Below, in pieces: positions 28,584-37,938 of a stretch of DNA of 64,000 nucleotides; within the stretch, counting starts at the first letter, position 1; the number at the start of each line of letters is the position of its first letter. The notes beneath the pieces were generated by a model that saw only the letters and a list, made by a program, of their open reading frames with translations, was not told the DNA's origin and did not search any database. Source of the DNA: Ga0077548 sp035440445 (GTDB taxonomy: Bacteria > Pseudomonadota > Alphaproteobacteria > Rhizobiales > Xanthobacteraceae). The stretch covers positions 151,411-215,410 of the forward strand of contig DAORMJ010000002.1 in the NCBI GenBank assembly GCA_035440445.1, given 5' to 3'. Position numbers and translations under genes: made by a program.

Positions 28584-28832
28584 TTACTTCAGGACGTAGG
28601 GAAGGAGACCCAGGAAGCGCGCGCGCTTGATCGCGGCCGCCAGTTCGCGCTGCTTCAGCGTGGAGACCGCGCTGATGCGGGCCGGAACGATCTTGCCACG
28701 CTCGGAGATGTAGCGCTGCAGGAGCTTCGTGTCCTTGTAATCGATCTTCGGCGCATTCTCGCCCGAGAACGGGCAGGTCTTGCGGCGGCGGAAGAACGGA
28801 CGGCGCGCGCCGCCCTGTGCACCCATAGCCAT
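28584..28832 (-). CDS. rpsR: 30S ribosomal protein S18
   Basis: 82 residues. RPFFRRRKTCPFSG, IDYKDTKLLQRYISERGKI and the basic KQRELAAAIKRARFLGLLPY cover the whole S18 family. Its ATG shares one base with the TAA of rpsF (TAATG), indicating translational coupling, which suits the S6-S18 heterodimer on the small subunit. Confidence 0.97.
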   Translation of the reverse strand: MAMGAQGGARRPFFRRRKTCPFSGENAPKIDYKDTKLLQRYISERGKIVPARISAVSTLKQRELAAAIKRARFLGLLPYVLK

Positions 28833-29269
28833 TAGTTTGCTCCCTCGTTCTGCTCGCCATCACGTGCCGGCGCATTGTCGTCGCCGAAGTTTCCGCCCTC
28901 TTCGCCGTCACGGTCGCGGCGACGGTCGCCGCGGCGCTCGTCACGGTCGCGCTTCTGCATCATCGCCGACGGGCCTTCCTCCAGCTCCTCGACCTTCACG
29001 GTCATGAAGCGGATCACGTCTTCGGAAATCCGCATCTGCCGTTCCATCTCCTGCACGGCGGCTGCCGGTGCGTCGATGTTCAGGAGCGCCATGTGCGCCT
29101 TGCGATTCTTGCGGATGCGATAGGTCAGGGACTTCACGCCCCAGTATTCTTCTTTCTTGATCGAGCCGTTACCGGCTTCGATCACGCCCTTGTACTGGGC
29201 GATCATTTCTTCGACTTGCTGCGCGGTCACGTCCTGACGCGCGAGAAAGACATGCTCGTAAAGCGGCAT
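28832..29269 (-). CDS. rpsF: 30S ribosomal protein S6
   Basis: 145 residues from ATG 29269, where the family start PLYEHVFLARQD begins; the frame runs back to 29542 without support. The core ends near residue 95 and is followed by a long charged tail rich in Arg, Asp and Glu (RDRDERRGDRRRDRDGEEGG), longer than in E. coli before processing. First gene of the operon; its leader of about 160 nt is structured. Confidence 0.96.
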   Translation of the reverse strand: MPLYEHVFLARQDVTAQQVEEMIAQYKGVIEAGNGSIKKEEYWGVKSLTYRIRKNRKAHMALLNIDAPAAAVQEMERQMRISEDVIRFMTVKVEELEEGPSAMMQKRDRDERRGDRRRDRDGEEGGNFGDDNAPARDGEQNEGAN

Positions 29270-29463
29270 GGTAAGCCTTCCATCTGTTAGCGCCGGTCTG
29301 GCGCCGAGCCCTCCGAGCCTTCGTGAAGGCTCGAAACATCTCAGAGGCGGGAACACCGAGGGACGGACCGACTGGCCCTGTGGCTTGGCAGCCACCCCGC
29401 GTTCAGCTCCCGGCCTGGACCGGCAGAAGGCGCGGTTTATAGGGGTTTTTGCGCCGAAGGCAA
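29270..29463 (-). promoter_or_regulatory. rpsF promoter and structured leader
   Basis: On the minus strand a sigma70-like promoter is visible: TTGCCT (29463-29458), 16-nt spacer, TATAAA (29441-29436). The resulting leader of about 160 nt contains a perfect hairpin, GAGCCT/AGGCTC at 29317-29334. S6-S18 complexes bind their own leader in several bacteria; whether this leader has that motif cannot be settled by eye. Confidence 0.45.
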
Positions 29464-29540
29464 GGCGGAAGCCGGGACCTTGACTTGGCCGTCGCCCCCG
29501 TGTCCAACGGCCCCGAAAATAAGCATTTTCAGGGGATTCC

Positions 29541-30482
29541 ATGACAGTCGCATTCGCCTTTCCGGGTCAGGGCAGCCAGGCGGTGGGCATGGGCAAGGCG
29601 CTCGCCGAGCAATTTCCGGCCGCCAAAGCTGTGTTCGACGAGGTGGATTCGGCCCTTTCCCAGAAGCTCTCTCAGGTCATGTGGGAAGGCCCGCAGGAGA
29701 CCCTGACCCTCACCGAAAATGCGCAGCCTGCGCTGATGGCCGTTTCGGTCGCGGTGGTGCGGGTGCTTGAGGCCGAGGCTGGCCTCGATCTCGCGCGCGA
29801 CGTGAAGTTCGTCGCCGGGCACTCGCTTGGCGAATATTCGGCGCTGGCCGCGGCCGGCACGTTCTCGATCAGTGATGCCGCGAAGCTCCTGCGCATCCGC
29901 GGGCAGGCGATGCAGAAGGCGGTGCCGGTCGGCACCGGCGCGATGGCCGCACTCCTCGGCGTGGAACTCGATGCAGCCAAAGCGCTGGCACTGGAAGCGG
30001 CGCAGGGCGAAGTCTGCGATGTCGCGAACGACAACGGCGGCGGGCAGGTTGTCGTCTCCGGCAACAAGGCCGCGGTCGAACGCGGGGCCGAGATCGCGAA
30101 AGGCAAAAGCATCCGCGCGATGATGTTGCCGGTATCCGCGCCGTTCCACTGCGCGCTGATGCAGCCGGCGGCCGATGCGATGCGCGAAGCCCTCTCGAAG
30201 GTTCAGGTGAACGCACCGAAAGTGCCGGTGGTGGCAAACGTCACCGCGAGCGCCGTTACCGACCCGCAGGAAATCGTCGATCTACTGGTTCGTCAGGTGA
30301 CCGGCACGGTTCGCTGGAGAGAATGCGTGCAGTATCTTGCCGCGAACGGGGTCACGAAAATCGTCGAGGCCGGATCGGGCAAGGTGCTGACCGGGCTCTT
30401 GAAGCGCATTGCCAAGGAAGTGGCGGGCCAGCCGGTGGGGACGCCGGACGATGTCGCCGCTTACAAAGCCGCAAAGGCATAA
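29541..30482 (+). CDS. fabD: Malonyl-CoA:ACP transacylase
   Basis: 313 residues. FabD moves malonyl from CoA to ACP for chain elongation. AFPGQGSQAVGMG marks the start, the nucleophilic serine is in GHSLGEYSALAAAG (near residue 95), and the later PVSAPFHCALM gives the catalytic His near residue 203. fabG begins 10 nt after its stop. Confidence 0.97.
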   Translation: MTVAFAFPGQGSQAVGMGKALAEQFPAAKAVFDEVDSALSQKLSQVMWEGPQETLTLTENAQPALMAVSVAVVRVLEAEAGLDLARDVKFVAGHSLGEYSALAAAGTFSISDAAKLLRIRGQAMQKAVPVGTGAMAALLGVELDAAKALALEAAQGEVCDVANDNGGGQVVVSGNKAAVERGAEIAKGKSIRAMMLPVSAPFHCALMQPAADAMREALSKVQVNAPKVPVVANVTASAVTDPQEIVDLLVRQVTGTVRWRECVQYLAANGVTKIVEAGSGKVLTGLLKRIAKEVAGQPVGTPDDVAAYKAAKA

Positions 30483-30492
30483 GGAAAAAATG

Positions 30493-31230
30493 ATGTTCGA
30501 TCTTTCGGGAAAAACCGCGCTGGTCACCGGTGCATCCAGCGGCATCGGCACCGCGATTGCGAAAGCGCTGCACCAGCAGGGCGCGACGGTCGCGATTTCC
30601 GGCACGCGCAAGGACGCGCTCGATGCGATCGCAAACGAATTCAAGGATCGCGTGCACGTGCTGCCGTGCAATCTCGCCGACAAGGACGCCGTTGAAGCGC
30701 TGGTTCCTTCGGCGGTCGAGGCGATGCAGCGGCTCGACATCCTCGTGAACAACGCAGGCATCACCAAGGACAACATCTTCGTCCGCCTGAAAGACGAGGA
30801 CTGGGATCAGGTGATCGCGGTGAACCTCACGGCGTCGTTCCGGCTCGCTCGCGCCGCGGGCATGGGCATGATGCGCCAGCGTTTCGGCCGCATCATCGGG
30901 ATCACGTCGGTCGTCGGCTTCACCGGCAATGCCGGGCAGGGCAACTATGCCGCCGCCAAGGCCGGCATGGTCGGCATGACGAAGTCGCTCGCCGCCGAAC
31001 TCGCGAGCCGCAACGTGACCGCGAACTGTATTGCGCCGGGTTTTATCGCGACGCCCATGACCGACGCCCTGAACGATGCGCAGAAGAAGGCGATCCTCGA
31101 TTCGGTCCCGGCGCGGCGGCTGGGTACGCCAGAGGACATTGCGGCAGCGGCCGTCTATCTGGCTTCCAACGAAGCCGGCTACGTCAGCGGCGCCACGATT
31201 CACGTCAACGGCGGCATGGCGATGCTCTGA
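30493..31230 (+). CDS. fabG: 3-oxoacyl-ACP reductase
   Basis: 245 residues from ATG 30493, the second of two adjacent ATG codons and the better spaced from AAGGA; 30490 is possible. FabG reduces 3-ketoacyl-ACP with NADPH. It has TGASSGIG, NNAG, the catalytic Ser in GITSVVGFTGN and Tyr-x3-Lys in NYAAAKAGMVG, plus the FabG-specific APGFIATPMT. Length is exactly that of the family. Confidence 0.96.
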   Translation: MFDLSGKTALVTGASSGIGTAIAKALHQQGATVAISGTRKDALDAIANEFKDRVHVLPCNLADKDAVEALVPSAVEAMQRLDILVNNAGITKDNIFVRLKDEDWDQVIAVNLTASFRLARAAGMGMMRQRFGRIIGITSVVGFTGNAGQGNYAAAKAGMVGMTKSLAAELASRNVTANCIAPGFIATPMTDALNDAQKKAILDSVPARRLGTPEDIAAAAVYLASNEAGYVSGATIHVNGGMAML

Positions 31231-31237
31231 AGCCTGC

Positions 31238-31257
31238 TGCGGCGCGAAAGCGCCGCA
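31238..31257 (+). terminator. GAAA-capped hairpin after fabG
   Basis: TGCGGCGC and GCGCCGCA pair over a GAAA loop 8 nt after the fabG stop. The T-run (TTTTT) starts about 9 nt later, so termination may be weak; acpP is often expressed at higher levels than its neighbours. The 270-bp spacer to acpP contains no other gene. Confidence 0.4.
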
Positions 31258-31500
31258 AGACCTATGTTTTTCGGCTGTTTACAGCGGGATAGCCCGCTTT
31301 GACACGGCAGAAGGGTATGTTACGACCGCTCTGGCCTCTGGTTTGATTGCGGCAGGCCGCAACCGGAAGGTGACGGGATTTCCCTCATTTTTCGCTGGCG
31401 CATGCCGCCGCAATCGGACAAAGAAAGGCCGAACCCGCCGCGAGGGTGAATTCTCGCGGCAACAATTCGAACAAGCTTGCGGGCGACCAAGGGTGTATCA

Positions 31501-31740
31501 ATGGCCGACATTGCCGAACGGGTTAAAAAGATCGTTGTCGAACATCTCGGTGTTGAACCCGAGAAGGTGAACGACAAGGCGAGCTTCATCGACGATCTGG
31601 GCGCCGACTCGCTCGACACCGTCGAGCTGGTCATGGCCTTCGAAGAAGAATTCGGCTGCGAGATTCCGGACGATGCCGCGGAGACGATCCTGACCGTCGG
31701 CGATGCCGTGAAGTTCCTCGAGAAGAACGCCAAGTCCTGA
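31501..31740 (+). CDS. acpP: Acyl carrier protein
   Basis: 79 residues from ATG 31501. The phosphopantetheine serine is in GADSLDTVELVMAFE (Ser near residue 38) and the protein is strongly acidic, as expected. Acyl chains are carried on this arm during fatty-acid synthesis. It is followed by fabF after 61 nt. Confidence 0.98.
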   Translation: MADIAERVKKIVVEHLGVEPEKVNDKASFIDDLGADSLDTVELVMAFEEEFGCEIPDDAAETILTVGDAVKFLEKNAKS

Positions 31741-31801
31741 ACCGGACTTGCTTGCGCGGACCGCGAACCGCCGGTCCGCGCCCAATGGGATTCATAGAAT
31801 A

Positions 31802-33061
31802 ATGCGTCGCGTCGTTGTTACCGGGCTGGGGATGGTATCGCCGCTCGGCTGCGGCGTTGAGGTTTCCTGGCAGCGCCTGCTTGCGGGCAAGAGCGGCGCA
31901 AAGAAGATCGACACCTTCGAGGTATCCGATCTTCGCTGCCAGATCGCACATATGATTCCTGTCGGCGACGGCTCCGACGGCACCTTCAACCGCGATCAGT
32001 GGATGGAGCCCAAGGAAAGCCGCAAGGTCGATGACTTCATTGTCTATGGCGTTGCCGCCGCGACCCAGGCGCTCGAAGACGCCGGGTGGAAGCCGACCAA
32101 GGCCGAGGATCAGGAACGCACCGGCGTATTGATCGGCTCCGGCATCGGCGGCATCGAGGGCATCGCGGACACCGCGATCACCTTGAAGGAAAAAGGTCCG
32201 CGGCGCGTTTCGCCGTTCTTCATTCCGGGCCGCCTCATCAATCTCGCTTCCGGCTATGTTTCGATCCAGCACGGACTGAAAGGCCCGAACCACGCGGTGG
32301 TGACGGCCTGTTCGACCGGCGCGCATGCGATCGGCGACGCTGCACGCTTGATCCAGTGGGGTGACGCGGACGTGATGGTCGCGGGCGGCACCGAGTCACC
32401 TGTCGGTCGCATGGCGCTTGCCGGTTTCTCGGCCATGCACGCGCTTTGCGCATCTTACAACGACCGCCCGGTGGAAGCATCGCGTCCCTACGACAAGGAT
32501 CGCGACGGCTTCGTGATGGGCGAGGGTGCCGGCGTCGTCGTGCTCGAGGAATACGAGCACGCCAAGGCGCGCGGCGCGAAGATTTACGGCGAAGTGATCG
32601 GTTACGGATTGTCGGGCGACGCCTATCACATCACCGCGCCGTCCGAAGATGGCGATGGCGCGTTCCGCTGCATGACCATGGCGCTGAAGCGCGCGGGCAT
32701 TGCACCGTCCGATCTCGATTACATCAACGCGCATGGCACCTCGACCATGGCCGATACCATCGAGCTCGGCGCGGTCGAGCGGCTGATGGGCAATGCGGCT
32801 TCCAAGATTTCGATGTCCTCGACGAAGTCGTCGATCGGCCATCTGCTCGGCGCTGCCGGTTCTGCGGAAGCGATTTTCTGCCTGCTCGCCATGCGCGATC
32901 AAGTCGCGCCTGCGACGCTCAATCTCGACAATCCCGAGCGCGAAACCCAGATCGATCTTGTGCCGCATACGCCGCGCAAGCGCGAAATCAACACGGTGCT
33001 TTCGAACTCCTTTGGCTTCGGCGGCACCAATGCGTCGCTGGTTTTCCGCCGCGCCGGCTGA
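31802..33061 (+). CDS. fabF: 3-oxoacyl-ACP synthase II
   Basis: 419 residues from ATG 31802 (RRVVVTGLGMVSPLG). The catalytic cysteine is in TACSTGAHAIG (near residue 169), with the two histidines in NAHGTSTMADT and SSIGHLLGAAG. FabF condenses malonyl-ACP with a growing acyl-ACP and controls unsaturated chain elongation. Together with acpP and mltG this order is conserved in Hyphomicrobiales. Confidence 0.97.
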   Translation: MRRVVVTGLGMVSPLGCGVEVSWQRLLAGKSGAKKIDTFEVSDLRCQIAHMIPVGDGSDGTFNRDQWMEPKESRKVDDFIVYGVAAATQALEDAGWKPTKAEDQERTGVLIGSGIGGIEGIADTAITLKEKGPRRVSPFFIPGRLINLASGYVSIQHGLKGPNHAVVTACSTGAHAIGDAARLIQWGDADVMVAGGTESPVGRMALAGFSAMHALCASYNDRPVEASRPYDKDRDGFVMGEGAGVVVLEEYEHAKARGAKIYGEVIGYGLSGDAYHITAPSEDGDGAFRCMTMALKRAGIAPSDLDYINAHGTSTMADTIELGAVERLMGNAASKISMSSTKSSIGHLLGAAGSAEAIFCLLAMRDQVAPATLNLDNPERETQIDLVPHTPRKREINTVLSNSFGFGGTNASLVFRRAG

Positions 33062-33158
33062 GAAAACGAATGTCTTCCTGCTTTGGCCACATTTAGCCTT
33101 AGCTTCTGCTATTCGGCTCGGGGGCGGGCCGTCCTGAAATTAACAAGACGGAACGCGA

Positions 33159-34382
33159 ATGGCTGGCCGCGAAGACTATCCGCACGATGATAGCCCCCAA
33201 TACCAAGAGCATCCGCCGGTGAGCGAGAAGCAGAAGCGCCGCGCTTCGAACCGTGCGCGCCATCCCTTCGTCATCGTGGGCAATGCGATCTTCACGATCC
33301 TATTGTTGCTGGCAGTAGTAGTCGGTGGCGGCATCTATTACGCGAGCGAGCGCTTCGGCGCCGTGGGTCCGCTGGAAACCGAGCAGACCGTCAACATTCC
33401 GCAGCGGACCGGCCTGCGCGACATGGCTGACCTGTTGAAGCGCGAAGGGGTCATCGACAATCCGACGTTGTTCGTCATTGGCGCTTACGTGCTCGGCGCG
33501 CACGACAAGCTGAAAGCCGGCGAATACGTCTTTCAGAAGGGTGCGAGCATGGACGACGTGCTCGAGACCATCATCTCGGGCAAGTCGATCCAGCATTCGG
33601 TGACGATCGCCGAAGGGCTGACGACGCAGCAGATCTTGCAGCGGATCAACGAAGCGGAAGTGCTGGCGGGCCCGATCCAGCGCATTCCCCCGGAAGGGTC
33701 GCTGCTGCCGGAAACTTATCGCGTGACGCGCGGCACCTCGCGCGAACAACTGATCCAGCGGATGACCGCCGCGCACAAGCAGCTTGTCGAGCAGATCTGG
33801 GCCAAGCGCGCGCCGGATCTTCCGGTCAAGGACATCAACGAATTCATTACGCTCGCCTCGATCGTGGAAAAGGAAACCGCGATCGCCGCCGAGCGCACGC
33901 GCGTCGCGGGTGTTTTCGTCAACCGCCTCAACAAGAAGATGCGTCTGCAGTCCGACCCGACCATCATTTACGGGCTGGTCGGCGGCAAGGGTTCGCTCGG
34001 CCGCTCGCTGACGCGCGCCGATGTCGAGCAGCCGACACCTTATAATACGTACACGATCAATGGCCTGCCGCCGGGACCGATCGCCAATCCGGGCCGTGCC
34101 TCGCTCGAAGCGGTCGCCAATCCCGCGCGCACCAACGAACTTTATTTTGTGGCTGACGGTACCGGCGGGCATGTGTTCGCCGAGACCTATGAGCAGCATC
34201 TGAAAAACGTCGCGCGCTGGCGCGACTACCAGAAGCAGAACGTGGCGCAACCGGCCGCCGCCCCCAAAGCCGCGCCGCAGCAGCAGACAACGCCGACCTT
34301 TCAGGGCGGCGAGGTGAAGAAAAAAGAAGAGCCGAAAGCGGCCCCGCAGAAGAAGAAATCGGACGCCAAGGCGAAGCAGTAG
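33159..34382 (+). CDS. mltG: Endolytic murein transglycosylase MltG
   Basis: 407 residues. A cytoplasmic N-terminus and one membrane helix (about residues 37-62) are followed by the LysM-like part and the YceG domain, with the catalytic glutamate in ASIVEKET (near residue 237) and later YNTYTINGLPPGPIANPG. MltG cuts nascent glycan strands at the inner membrane and limits their length. A C-terminal tail of about 45 residues rich in Ala, Pro, Gln and Lys is additional to the E. coli protein. Confidence 0.94.
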   Translation: MAGREDYPHDDSPQYQEHPPVSEKQKRRASNRARHPFVIVGNAIFTILLLLAVVVGGGIYYASERFGAVGPLETEQTVNIPQRTGLRDMADLLKREGVIDNPTLFVIGAYVLGAHDKLKAGEYVFQKGASMDDVLETIISGKSIQHSVTIAEGLTTQQILQRINEAEVLAGPIQRIPPEGSLLPETYRVTRGTSREQLIQRMTAAHKQLVEQIWAKRAPDLPVKDINEFITLASIVEKETAIAAERTRVAGVFVNRLNKKMRLQSDPTIIYGLVGGKGSLGRSLTRADVEQPTPYNTYTINGLPPGPIANPGRASLEAVANPARTNELYFVADGTGGHVFAETYEQHLKNVARWRDYQKQNVAQPAAAPKAAPQQQTTPTFQGGEVKKKEEPKAAPQKKKSDAKAKQ

Positions 34383-34464
34383 CGCGTTCGCGCGCTTGGC
34401 TTGGCGGAAGCCGCTGGGGTAAGGTCGCGCGGCTTCAATCACCAGAATCGCGGACCTGTTTTCA

Positions 34465-35352
34465 ATGACCCTTGCCAGCATGACCGGCTTTGCCCGTACT
34501 TCCGGCGTGCATGGGGAATTGCGCTGGGCCTGGGAGCTGAAGTCGGTCAATTCCAAGGGGCTCGATATTCGCTTTCGCCTGCCGCCCGGCCGCGAAGCGC
34601 TGGAGCCGCTGCTGCGTGCGGCGATCGCAAAGCGCATTACGCGCGGCAACGTCACGGTCAATCTTTCCGTCCAGCGCGAAGGTGCCGCCCCGCAAGTGCG
34701 CGTGAACGAGGACGTGCTCGCGGCGGTGATTGCGACCGCGCGCGAACTTGCGAAGAAAATCGAAGCACAGCCGCCGACGCTCGACGGCATCCTCGGCATC
34801 AAGGGCGTGATGGAAGTGGTCGAGACCGAGGAGAGCGAGGCCGACCGCGAAGCCGCGAATGCAGCTCTCCTGAAAGGGTTCGAAGCCGCACTCGCCGATC
34901 TCGTCGCCATGCGCGGCAGGGAAGGTGGCGTCATCGGCGGCGTGCTTTCCGACCGCGTCTCCGAAATCGAAAAACTGACGAAAGCTGCCGAAGCCTCGCC
35001 GTCGCGCTCGCTCGATGCGATCCGCGCGCGCCTTGCCGAGCAGGTGAAGGAATTGCTTGCCGCAAGCTCGACGCTCGATCCCGAGCGGCTGCATCAGGAA
35101 GCTGCGTTGTTGGCCGCGAAGGCGGACGTGCGCGAAGAACTCGACCGGCTGCACGCGCATATCGGCGCGGCCCGCGCGCTCCTGAAAAACGGCGGCTCGG
35201 TCGGCCGCAAGCTCGATTTTCTGGCGCAGGAATTCAACCGCGAAGCGAACACGCTGTGTTCGAAGTCGAATGACGTCTCGCTGACGGGCATCGGCCTTGA
35301 ACTGAAAACCGCCGTCGATCAATTGCGCGAGCAGGTGCAGAACATTGAGTAA
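34465..35352 (+). CDS. YicC-family endoribonuclease
   Basis: 295 residues starting SMTGFAR, the YicC_N signature, with NSKGLDIRFRLP and the C-terminal DUF1732 part (GRKLDFLAQEFNREANTLCSKS). The E. coli member is a manganese-dependent endoribonuclease. It overlaps gmk by 8 nt, a pairing conserved across many bacteria. Confidence 0.92.
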   Translation: MTLASMTGFARTSGVHGELRWAWELKSVNSKGLDIRFRLPPGREALEPLLRAAIAKRITRGNVTVNLSVQREGAAPQVRVNEDVLAAVIATARELAKKIEAQPPTLDGILGIKGVMEVVETEESEADREAANAALLKGFEAALADLVAMRGREGGVIGGVLSDRVSEIEKLTKAAEASPSRSLDAIRARLAEQVKELLAASSTLDPERLHQEAALLAAKADVREELDRLHAHIGAARALLKNGGSVGRKLDFLAQEFNREANTLCSKSNDVSLTGIGLELKTAVDQLREQVQNIE

Positions 35353-36019
35353 GAAAAAGAAGACCCTCAGCAAGAGCGGCCCGCGCCGCGAGAAGATCGC
35401 GCGCCGCGGCCTGATGTTCGTGCTGTCTTCGCCGTCGGGCGCGGGCAAGACCACGCTCACCCGCCTTCTGGTGCAGAAGGAAGAGAACATAGAACTCTCC
35501 ATCTCGGTGACGACGCGCCAGCGTCGGCCGTCGGAAGTCGAAGGTGTCCACTACTACTTCGTCTCGCCAGTGGAGTTCGGGCGTATGCGCGATGCCGGCG
35601 AATTGATGGAATGGGCTGAGGTGCACGGCAATTACTACGGCACGCCGGCAAAACCAATCGAAAAAGCGCTTGCGAAGGGCAAGGACGTCTTGTTCGACAT
35701 CGACTATCAGGGCACGCGCCAGCTTTATAAGCGCGCGGCTTCCGACGTCGTCAGCATCTTCATCTTGCCGCCGTCGATTGCCGAAATGAAGAAGCGCATC
35801 CGCCGCCGCGCGACCGAAGACGAGATGACGATCAAGAAGCGGCTCGAAACCGCGAAGCACGAATTGAAGCGCTGGGGCGAATACGACTACGTGGTCATCA
35901 ACGACGATCTCGATGCGGCCTTCGCCGACATTCATTCGATCCTGCAGGCGGAGCGCATGAAGCGCGTCCGCCGCACCGGCGTCGTCGCCTTCGCAAAGAA
36001 GCTCCAGTCGAAGCTTTAA
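35345..36019 (+). CDS. gmk: Guanylate kinase
   Basis: 224 residues if started at TTG 35345, which overlaps the end of the yicC homologue by 8 nt; an ATG at residue 24 is the alternative, but it lacks a Shine-Dalgarno. Gmk converts GMP to GDP. The P-loop is SSPSGAGKTTL (about residues 28-38), followed by TTRQRRPSEVEGVHY, which binds GMP, and DIDYQGTRQ. The basic N-terminal extension (SKKKKTLSKSGPRREK) is unusual beside the E. coli enzyme. Confidence 0.94.
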   Translation: MSKKKKTLSKSGPRREKIARRGLMFVLSSPSGAGKTTLTRLLVQKEENIELSISVTTRQRRPSEVEGVHYYFVSPVEFGRMRDAGELMEWAEVHGNYYGTPAKPIEKALAKGKDVLFDIDYQGTRQLYKRAASDVVSIFILPPSIAEMKKRIRRRATEDEMTIKKRLETAKHELKRWGEYDYVVINDDLDAAFADIHSILQAERMKRVRRTGVVAFAKKLQSKL

Positions 36020-36024
36020 CGCCG

Positions 36025-37083
36025 CTAGGGTACGAGAACCGTCCGCCCGATCGTTCTGCCGTGATGCAGATCCTCCAGCGCCGCATTCGCTTCCGCGAGC
36101 GGGCGGGTATGCACCGGGATCGGCGCGACCTTGCCGCCGCGCACCAGCGCCAGCATTTGCTTCGCTTCGGCAAGCGAGCCGACATAATTGCCGACCAGCG
36201 AAACGCCTTTCAGCGGCAGCACCGGCACCGAAAGCGGCATCTCGCCGCCGATGAGTCCGGAGACGACGAGCGTGCCGCCTTTTGCCAGCACGCCCAAGCC
36301 GAGCGCTGCCGACTTGTCCGAACCGACGAAGTCGATCGCGCCAAGGACGCCGCCGCCACTCGCTGCCATGATTTCTTTCCGCGCCGCCTTGTCGGCGGGA
36401 TCGAAAGCTCCCGCCGCACCATTGGCAAGCGCATGTTCGCGCTTTTTCGGATCGATCTCGACCACGATCGGCTTGTGCGGCGAACGCGCCTTCAAGAATG
36501 AAAAGCCCATCATGCCGACGCCGCCAAGGCCGATGATGAGGGCCGGTCCGCGCTCCGCGAGTGCGCCAAGTTTCGCGATCGCGGAATAGGCGGTGACGCC
36601 CGAGCACATATAAGTGCCGGCAAGGTCGCGCGGGATCGGATCGTAGTCGAGGAGATATTTCGCATGCGGCACGAGCACATGCGTCGCATATCCGCCCTGT
36701 GTCTGGATGCCGATCTGGCGGGGCTTGGCGCAAAGATGCTCGTCGCCGCTCTGGCAGGTCGCGCATTGTCCGCAACCGATCCAGGGATAGACCACGAAGC
36801 GTTTTCCGATCAGCGCTTTGTCGGCGCCGTCGCCCACCGCAATCACTTCGCCTTCGATTTCATGTCCGAGCGCGAAGGGAAGCGGCCTGCCGCCGGCAAG
36901 CTCCGCCTTGCGTCCGCCGCCGAGATCGAAAAAGCCTTCATGCAGATGAATGTCGGAATGACAGACGCCGCAATGTCCGACGCGGACCAGCACCTCGGTG
37001 TCGGTTGGTTCAGGTGCTTCGATGACTTCCTCGCAAAGCGGCTTGCCGTAATCGGTGAAGACCTGACGCGTGATCGTATGCAT
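36025..37083 (-). CDS. Zinc-dependent alcohol dehydrogenase
   Basis: 352 residues of the medium-chain dehydrogenase family. Catalytic zinc ligands are in CGVCHSD (Cys near 39) and GHEIEGEV, the structural zinc site is the four-cysteine CGQCATCQSGDEHLC, and the NAD(P) motif is GLGGVGMMG near residue 183. Substrate unknown. It is 3 nt downstream of rsmA on the same strand, so it may be read through from the lpt-pdxA-rsmA run although unrelated in function. Confidence 0.9.
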   Translation of the reverse strand: MHTITRQVFTDYGKPLCEEVIEAPEPTDTEVLVRVGHCGVCHSDIHLHEGFFDLGGGRKAELAGGRPLPFALGHEIEGEVIAVGDGADKALIGKRFVVYPWIGCGQCATCQSGDEHLCAKPRQIGIQTQGGYATHVLVPHAKYLLDYDPIPRDLAGTYMCSGVTAYSAIAKLGALAERGPALIIGLGGVGMMGFSFLKARSPHKPIVVEIDPKKREHALANGAAGAFDPADKAARKEIMAASGGGVLGAIDFVGSDKSAALGLGVLAKGGTLVVSGLIGGEMPLSVPVLPLKGVSLVGNYVGSLAEAKQMLALVRGGKVAPIPVHTRPLAEANAALEDLHHGRTIGRTVLVP

Positions 37084-37086
37084 GCG

Positions 37087-37938
37087 CTACTTTCCTGCCT
37101 GCGCGGCGAAAGCATTGGCGAGTTTGACAAAGCCTTCGACCGGAATTTCTTCCGCGCGCCGCGTCGGCTCGATCTCCGCTGCCGCAAGTAACGGAAGCGG
37201 ATCGGTGCCGAGAGAGCGCAGGCTTTGGCGTAGCATCTTGCGCCGCTGTCCGAAAGCAGCCGCGGTAATCCGGCCGAGCATTTTCGCGTCGCAAGGCAGC
37301 GGATTGCTGTGCGGAACGATCTGCACGATGGAAGAGGTGACCTTCGGGGGCGGAACGAAAGCGCCGGGATTTACGTCGAACAGAATCCGCGCTGCGGAAC
37401 GCCATCCGGCCAACACGCCGAGCCGGCCATAGGCATCATCGTCCGGCGTCGCCACGATCCGTTGTGCGACCTCGCGCTGAAACATCAGGATCAGCGAGTC
37501 GTAGAACGGCGGCCATGGCTCGCTCGTGAGCCAGCCGATCAGAAGCGGCGTTGCGATGTTGTAGGGAAGGTTCGCGACGATGCGCGTCTTCGCGCCATGC
37601 AGGAGCGGCCGCGGATCAAACTGCATTGCATCGGCTTCGACAATGTCGAGCTTGCCGGGATAATGCGCGGCAATCTCGCTGAGCGCGGCGATGCAGCGCT
37701 GGTCGCGCTCGATCGCAATCACGCGCGATGCCCCTTCGGCAAGGAGCGCACGCGTCAGCCCGCCCGGACCCGGACCGACCTCGATGACGGTGACGCCATC
37801 GAGCGATCCTCCCGCGCGTGCGATGCGCGAGGTGAGATTGAGGTCCAGCAGAAAGTTCTGTCCGAGCGATTTCTTCGCCTGCAGGTCATGCTTGCGGATG
37901 ACGTCGCGAAGGGGCGGCAGCGGATCGATCTGGCTCAT
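37087..37938 (-). CDS. rsmA: 16S rRNA dimethyladenosine methyltransferase
   Basis: 283 residues. RsmA (KsgA) dimethylates two adjacent adenosines near the 3' end of 16S rRNA. KKSLGQNFLLDLN begins the SAM site, VIEVGPGPGGLTRALL is motif I, and NLPYNIATPLL is the catalytic motif IV. It overlaps pdxA by 4 nt, an arrangement also found in E. coli (surA-pdxA-rsmA). Confidence 0.96.
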   Translation of the reverse strand: MSQIDPLPPLRDVIRKHDLQAKKSLGQNFLLDLNLTSRIARAGGSLDGVTVIEVGPGPGGLTRALLAEGASRVIAIERDQRCIAALSEIAAHYPGKLDIVEADAMQFDPRPLLHGAKTRIVANLPYNIATPLLIGWLTSEPWPPFYDSLILMFQREVAQRIVATPDDDAYGRLGVLAGWRSAARILFDVNPGAFVPPPKVTSSIVQIVPHSNPLPCDAKMLGRITAAAFGQRRKMLRQSLRSLGTDPLPLLAAAEIEPTRRAEEIPVEGFVKLANAFAAQAGK

